The position numbers and the translations under genes are program-made. Under the pieces are notes generated by a model, which was given only the letters and a program-made list of their open reading frames with translations, searched no databases and had not been told where the DNA came from. Positions 7,386 through 10,261 of a stretch of DNA of 10,261 nucleotides are shown here, piece by piece. The stretch lies in contig CAMWTX010000043.1 of NCBI GenBank assembly GCA_947177315.1, positions 1-10,261 on the forward strand, in the 5' to 3' direction. The DNA comes from an uncultured Bacteroidales bacterium. GTDB lineage: Bacteria; Bacteroidota; Bacteroidia; Bacteroidales; P3. Position 1 is the stretch's first letter. Every line of letters begins with the position of its first letter.

Positions 7386-7925
7386 ATGCGTATCATCAGC
7401 GGAGAATTCAAAGGACGCCGTTTCCAGGCCCCCGACAACCTGCCGGTCCGCCCCACCACCGATGCGGCCAAAGAAAGCCTTTTCAATATCCTGGGGAACC
7501 ACCTGGATTGGGAAGATCTGAATGTGCTGGATCTCTTTGCCGGCATCGGCAGCATCTCGCTGGAATTCGTATCACGGGGAGCACGCCAGGTGCACGCCGT
7601 GGATTCGTTTACGGGCTGCACCAAGTTTATCCAGAGCATGGCGCAGAAATTCGAGATGGACAACCTGCAGGTGTTCCGCCAAGACGCTTTCGAATACCTA
7701 AAGCGCGCCCGTTTCCAGTACAACCTTGTTTTTGCCGACCCGCCCTACCAGTTGCCGAACATCGCCGAGATTCCCGATTTGGTCTTAGGCTCCGAATGCC
7801 TGGAAAAAGACGGCTTCTTTATTCTCGAACACTCCGACAAATACCACTTTGAGCACGATGCGCGGTGTATTGAGGAGCGGAGGTACGGCAAAGTACATTT
7901 CAGCTTTTTTCGGAAAGTGTTTTGA
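7386..7925 (+). CDS. rsmD: 16S rRNA (guanine(966)-N(2))-methyltransferase
   Basis: This 179-residue SAM-dependent enzyme methylates G966 of 16S rRNA during 30S assembly. The family N-terminus MRIISGEFKGRRF is followed by VRPTTDAAKESLFNIL at 21-36. SAM-binding motif I is VLDLFAGIGSISLE (47-60), the acidic end of strand 2 is in AVDS (71-74), and the catalytic motif DPPY is at 118-121. Length is normal. The open frame extends far upstream through the DUF3822 gene, but the conserved N-terminus and the 2-bp gap fix the start at the ATG of 7386. The last codons (RKVF and stop) double as one arm of a long inverted repeat. Confidence 0.95.
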   Translation: MRIISGEFKGRRFQAPDNLPVRPTTDAAKESLFNILGNHLDWEDLNVLDLFAGIGSISLEFVSRGARQVHAVDSFTGCTKFIQSMAQKFEMDNLQVFRQDAFEYLKRARFQYNLVFADPPYQLPNIAEIPDLVLGSECLEKDGFFILEHSDKYHFEHDARCIEERRYGKVHFSFFRKVF

Positions 7926-8040
7926 ACGGCGTCTGCTTCGTTGGAAGGTTTGGCCGCCTCGGTCACGTACCAAAGTACGCTCCCTCGTTGCCCGCACCTT
8001 CCGCCTTGCATCTCACCATTCAAAACACTTTTTTATTCCG
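7911..8040. repeat. Nested inverted-repeat structure after rsmD
   Basis: Three co-axial inverted repeats are visible. The outer one is a perfect 13-bp pair, 7914-7926 with 8019-8031 (AAAGTGTTTTGAA/TTCAAAACACTTT), flanked by CGG at 7911 and CCG at 8038. The middle pair is 7943-7949 with 7996-8002 (GGAAGGT/ACCTTCC). The innermost is CGTAC-CAAA-GTACG at 7966-7979. The outer right arm runs into six T residues, so the plus-strand RNA would end like a terminator. The left arm overlaps the end of rsmD. It sits between convergent genes. A terminator, a small structured RNA or a dispersed intergenic repeat are all possible. The rest of the gap (8041-8082) shows no further feature apart from a weak 7-bp pair 8055-8061/8099-8105. 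Confidence 0.6.
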
Positions 8041-8082
8041 GCTTCGAATCTTAAACGGCGATCTGCTGTCCAAAATCACTTT

Positions 8083-9234
8083 TTACAGACGGAAGGATTC
8101 GCCGTATAACTCATTAATCCAAAGCGAAAATAACTTATCGGTAACGGCATATACCTTGTTGATTTCCGTTACGATGTCTTTTTCCAACAGTTTGTCTATG
8201 GCCGACTGCACAGAACTGGCCGAAGCGAGCCGATGCCGCTTGACAAACGCGGACGATGTAATCCGTTCCGCCTCTCCATCGCGTGCAATGGCATACAGCA
8301 ATACCTTCTGCTTTTCGGGAATGTTCGACAGGATTTCGCGGAACAGCGTGTCGTTGGCCGCCAAGATATTGCCGATAGCGGTCCGGATGACATCTATCGT
8401 GCAACTTGCCCCCTCCGGCGTATCCGCAAAAGCCTCGTTGAAAGTCCTTTGCATATAGTAAGTATGACCCCGGAACAGGTCATAAACCTTTTGAACATCT
8501 TCGGTCTGAATACTGCGGTTACGGTTTTTAAAATGACGGATTACAAACGGAACATAGGCTTCCGGTGCAATGGCCTTCAATTCCAGCATATCGGCACTGT
8601 GATACAAAGGACGAGCCGCCGAAAGAAACATGGCCTGCATCATGTGCCGTTCGCTACCGGCAAAGATAAAGCGGCTGTTGGCGCATTGCTGGATATGGGT
8701 ACGCAACAATGCCTCGATGTTCTTTTCCGGATATTTGGCAATCTGCTGAAATTCATCAATGGCAACAATGCACGGCTTGTCGGCTTTTTCCAAATACTTA
8801 AAAATTTCTTCCAAGGTGTATTCCGGACGGTGAATGTCTCCCAACTCGATGTTGAAAGACGGCATACCCGAAACAGGATCCATGCGGAAACTGCCACTCA
8901 ACGATTTAAGCATAGCAAGAAAGCCTTGCGCCGCTTTCTGTCCGCGCGACAACAGGGTCTCGTAAATGGCACGCCCCAACAGAAAGGTCAGTTCCCGGAG
9001 ACTCGACGTATGCAGAATGTCTATAAAAAAGGTATGATAATGCGATTTGATGGCGGGTTTCTCGTAGCAAAAACGGATGAGCCCGGTCTTGCCCATACGG
9101 CGAGGCGATATAAGCACAAGGTTGTTGCCGTTTGTAACGGTTTTAAGCAAACGGGCCGATTCTTCAACACGGTCGCAGAAATAATCCTGCGTCATCCGCC
9201 CGAAGATAATAAAAGGATTGACAAGCGTTTTCAT
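8083..9234 (-). CDS. AAA+/STAND-type ATPase with C-terminal winged helix-like region
   Basis: This 383-residue protein resembles the ATPase_2 ('archaeal ATPase') type of P-loop proteins. The N-terminal NPFIIFGRM...YFCDR block (6-22) precedes Walker A SPRRMGKTG (43-51). Walker B is CIVAIDEFQQI (155-165, Asp160-Glu161), and a sensor-1-like strand is at 187-199 (SRFIFAGSERHMM). Residues about 305-375 look like a winged helix (PEKQKVLLYAIA, then SSVQSAIDKLLEKDIV, then YAVTDKLFSLWI). Such ATPases are common, multi-copy accessory genes; roles in most cases are unproven. No nuclease or membrane domain is seen. The NPF block needs the ATG at 9234. That ATG lies only 4 bp from a -7 box within a large palindrome, suggesting tight, perhaps self-made, repression. 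It is convergent to rsmD. Confidence 0.88.
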   Translation of the reverse strand: MKTLVNPFIIFGRMTQDYFCDRVEESARLLKTVTNGNNLVLISPRRMGKTGLIRFCYEKPAIKSHYHTFFIDILHTSSLRELTFLLGRAIYETLLSRGQKAAQGFLAMLKSLSGSFRMDPVSGMPSFNIELGDIHRPEYTLEEIFKYLEKADKPCIVAIDEFQQIAKYPEKNIEALLRTHIQQCANSRFIFAGSERHMMQAMFLSAARPLYHSADMLELKAIAPEAYVPFVIRHFKNRNRSIQTEDVQKVYDLFRGHTYYMQRTFNEAFADTPEGASCTIDVIRTAIGNILAANDTLFREILSNIPEKQKVLLYAIARDGEAERITSSAFVKRHRLASASSVQSAIDKLLEKDIVTEINKVYAVTDKLFSLWINELYGESFRL

Positions 9235-9238
9235 GCCG

Positions 9239-9270
9239 CAAAGATAATTATGCGAATCGAATTATGCAAA
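9239..9270 (-). promoter_or_regulatory. Near-leaderless promoter of the ATPase gene
   Basis: On the minus strand TTTG (9267-9270) is followed, after exactly 20 bases, by TATCTTTG (9239-9246). This is a close match to the Bacteroidetes -33/-7 promoter. Only four bases separate the -7 box from the ATPase ATG at 9234, so the transcript should begin at or almost at the start codon. The -33 element covers the centre of the surrounding palindrome. Confidence 0.7.
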
Positions 9271-9294
9271 TCGCATAATGTGATTCGCATAATT
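9246..9294. promoter_or_regulatory. 49-bp four-half-site palindromic operator
   Basis: Centred on base 9270, 21 of 24 base pairs are complementary. The outer arms form a perfect 13-bp pair, 9246-9258 with 9282-9294 (AATTATGCGAATC/GATTCGCATAATT). The inner arms form a perfect 7-bp pair, 9261-9267 with 9273-9279. The result is four copies of an ATTATGCRAATC-like half-site: two facing right (9247, 9261) and two facing left, each pair 14 bp apart. It overlaps the ATPase promoter, which is what a repressor operator would look like. Confidence 0.7.
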
Positions 9295-9356
9295 TAACCT
9301 ATCCATTTATCGGTGATTCCGGATTCAATAAAAAATCAAATAATCCAATAATCCTG
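9295..9356. other. A+T-rich intergenic DNA
   Basis: Between the palindrome and the stop codon of the 126-residue ORF I see no gene and no convincing terminator. On the minus strand there is only a weak 5-bp GGATT/AATCC pair around a T-rich loop. Confidence 0.4.
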
Positions 9357-9737
9357 CTACTCAAATATCAACTCTAATCCACGGGGCTTGTTTGTCGCCT
9401 TTACATGCGGTAGTATATCAAGCAGTGATATAATGAATGCAGCACACCATAATTCAACCGTGTTACGGACATCATTGCTTGAGATATATTCCCCATTTTC
9501 AATCAAGGCATTATATACTTTTTGGCATTCTTGAAAAGATACTGACCTTTTCCGTTTATTTGAAGTTGCGAATCTTGTAATTTGATTTTCGTCCACTTTA
9601 TCAATTATATACTTACCGCCTCTGGCATTACGGAGATCGGGATTATCTTTTAACGACGGTATGATGCATTCGTTCCAGATTCGTCTAAAATCATTAACAT
9701 CAATATCGCCAAGTCCAGAGTATCTTCTTGTTTCCAT
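9357..9737 (-). CDS. Hypothetical protein, A+T-rich, family not recognised
   Basis: This is a 126-residue ORF with an ATG start 18 bp after the stop of the surface-protein gene, same strand. I do not recognise the family. The N-terminal half is polar (DVNDFRRIWNECIIPSLKDN at 13-32), with a basic patch KRKR at 61-64. A hydrophobic helix lies at about 93-111 (VELWCAAFIISLLDILP), too mixed to be a clear membrane span. G+C in three lines I counted by hand is about 35%, against 52-63% in single sampled lines of the ATPase gene and rsmD, which suggests a separate origin. It may be a real small accessory gene or the remaining piece of a longer one; nothing in the sequence shows a frameshift. Confidence 0.6.
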   Translation of the reverse strand: METRRYSGLGDIDVNDFRRIWNECIIPSLKDNPDLRNARGGKYIIDKVDENQITRFATSNKRKRSVSFQECQKVYNALIENGEYISSNDVRNTVELWCAAFIISLLDILPHVKATNKPRGLELIFE

Positions 9738-9755
9738 TTTATTAGGTTTTATGGT

Positions 9756-10261
9756 TTATCGAACAATCACCTTATATCTCCGTGCTCCGACCTTTACGAT
9801 ATACACACCACTGTGGGATACGGGAATACGGACGGAAGAACCGTTGTAAATACATTGGCCTGCCGTATTGAACACCTGCACCAAGCCTCGGTTCTCCGAA
9901 ATACAAATCGTGCGGTCTTGTACATATACGGCAAAATGGTCATTCCCGTGGTTTTCGTTGCCCACACCGCCATTAGGAGCAAAATTGGCGGTCAGTTCCA
10001 GGTTTTCCGTAATCCTAAACGTGCATTCCGCTTCGGTGCTGAACACACTGCCGTCCGCTTTCGTCCAGTTCACGAAATGGTAGCCATTGTTGGGAGAGGC
10101 GTAAATCGTTATTTCCTCGCCTTCATAGTAAGTACCCTCTCCGTAAGTATATCCCCATTCCGAATTATTGACGTGAATGGCAAGGGTAAAGCTTGGATTC
10201 TGCTCGAAATTCGCCGTCAGTTCCAGGTCTTCCGTAATAATAAACGTGTATTCCGCTTCGG
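9756..10261 (-). CDS. Secreted surface protein with InlB-B-like repeats and T9SS sorting domain (C-terminal part)
   Basis: The frame is open from the right edge of the window to the TAA at 9756-9758, giving the last 167 residues of a longer protein whose start is not in view. It shows repeats of the divergent InlB-B type: TFIITEDLELTANFEQNP, then ITIYASPNNGYHFVNWT, then TFRITENLELTANFAPNG, with a 75-residue period. After a short linker comes a typical type A T9SS C-terminal domain: VQVFNTAGQCIYNG, then RIPVSHSGVYIVKVG, ending in RRYKVIVR. The protein should cross the inner membrane by Sec, then the outer membrane through the type IX machinery, and be anchored or released at the cell surface. 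The N-terminal enzyme or adhesin part is unknown. Confidence 0.88.
   Translation of the reverse strand, partial: EAEYTFIITEDLELTANFEQNPSFTLAIHVNNSEWGYTYGEGTYYEGEEITIYASPNNGYHFVNWTKADGSVFSTEAECTFRITENLELTANFAPNGGVGNENHGNDHFAVYVQDRTICISENRGLVQVFNTAGQCIYNGSSVRIPVSHSGVYIVKVGARRYKVIVR
9982..10261 (-). repeat. 225-bp tandem coding repeat in the surface protein gene
   Basis: Bases 9982-10036 and 10207-10261 match at 49 of 55 positions with an offset of exactly 225 bp (75 codons). Both encode the end of the same repeat unit, ending in ELTANF. The second copy runs into the window edge, so the number of repeats is unknown. Confidence 0.85.

Noticed and set aside
7914..8031. The 13-bp repeats as target-site duplication or ends of an insertion sequence.
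   Set aside because: The copies are inverted, not direct, and the 92 bases between them are too short to encode a transposase. No transposase motif is seen in the window.
9246..9294. The palindrome and its repeats as a CRISPR array or an attachment site.
   Set aside because: The half-sites are short, 14 bp apart and in inverted pairs, with no spacers of 25-40 bp, and no integrase or cas gene is in view.
8233..9297. A 354-codon plus-strand frame opposite the ATPase gene.
   Set aside because: The minus strand has Walker A, Walker B and sensor-like motifs; the plus frame has none and would run into the palindrome.

Overview
The window reads as a chromosomal piece of a Bacteroidetes bacterium, most likely order Bacteroidales. 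Three signs support this. The promoters match the Bacteroidetes form (TAnnTTTG at -7 with a TTG-type -33 element). Starts are preceded by A-rich stretches rather than Shine-Dalgarno sequences. The right edge carries a type IX secretion (T9SS) type A C-terminal sorting domain. The conserved DUF3822-rsmD pair fits the same group. No species is named; this is read from sequence alone.

Left block (about 113-5729, minus strand). Five tightly spaced genes read right to left: an arginine deiminase-family enzyme, purQ, rnhB, hisS and hutH. The gaps are 50, 12, 6 and 21 bp. A promoter-like element sits upstream of the deiminase gene, and an intrinsic terminator follows hutH, so this is probably one operon. 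It mixes housekeeping functions (purine synthesis, RNA/DNA hybrid repair, tRNA-His charging) with two amino-acid-degrading enzymes that release ammonia from arginine and histidine.

Middle block (5767-7925, plus strand). A clear promoter divergent from the first operon drives a single-pass membrane protein with a pseudopilin-like layout, then a DUF3822 protein, then rsmD (16S rRNA guanine-N2 methyltransferase). A strong hairpin lies between the first two genes. A long, multi-arm inverted-repeat structure spans the end of rsmD and the following intergenic DNA.

Right block (8083-10261, minus strand). This is the accessory part. It contains a AAA+/STAND-like ATPase with a C-terminal winged-helix-like region, an unrecognised A+T-rich 126-residue ORF, and the C-terminal end of a secreted surface protein with InlB-B-like repeats and a T9SS sorting domain. 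The most striking non-coding signal is here: a 49-bp four-half-site palindrome at 9246-9294. It encloses or abuts a near-consensus Bacteroidetes promoter whose -7 box ends only 4 bp before the ATPase start codon. This suggests a tightly repressed, near-leaderless gene.
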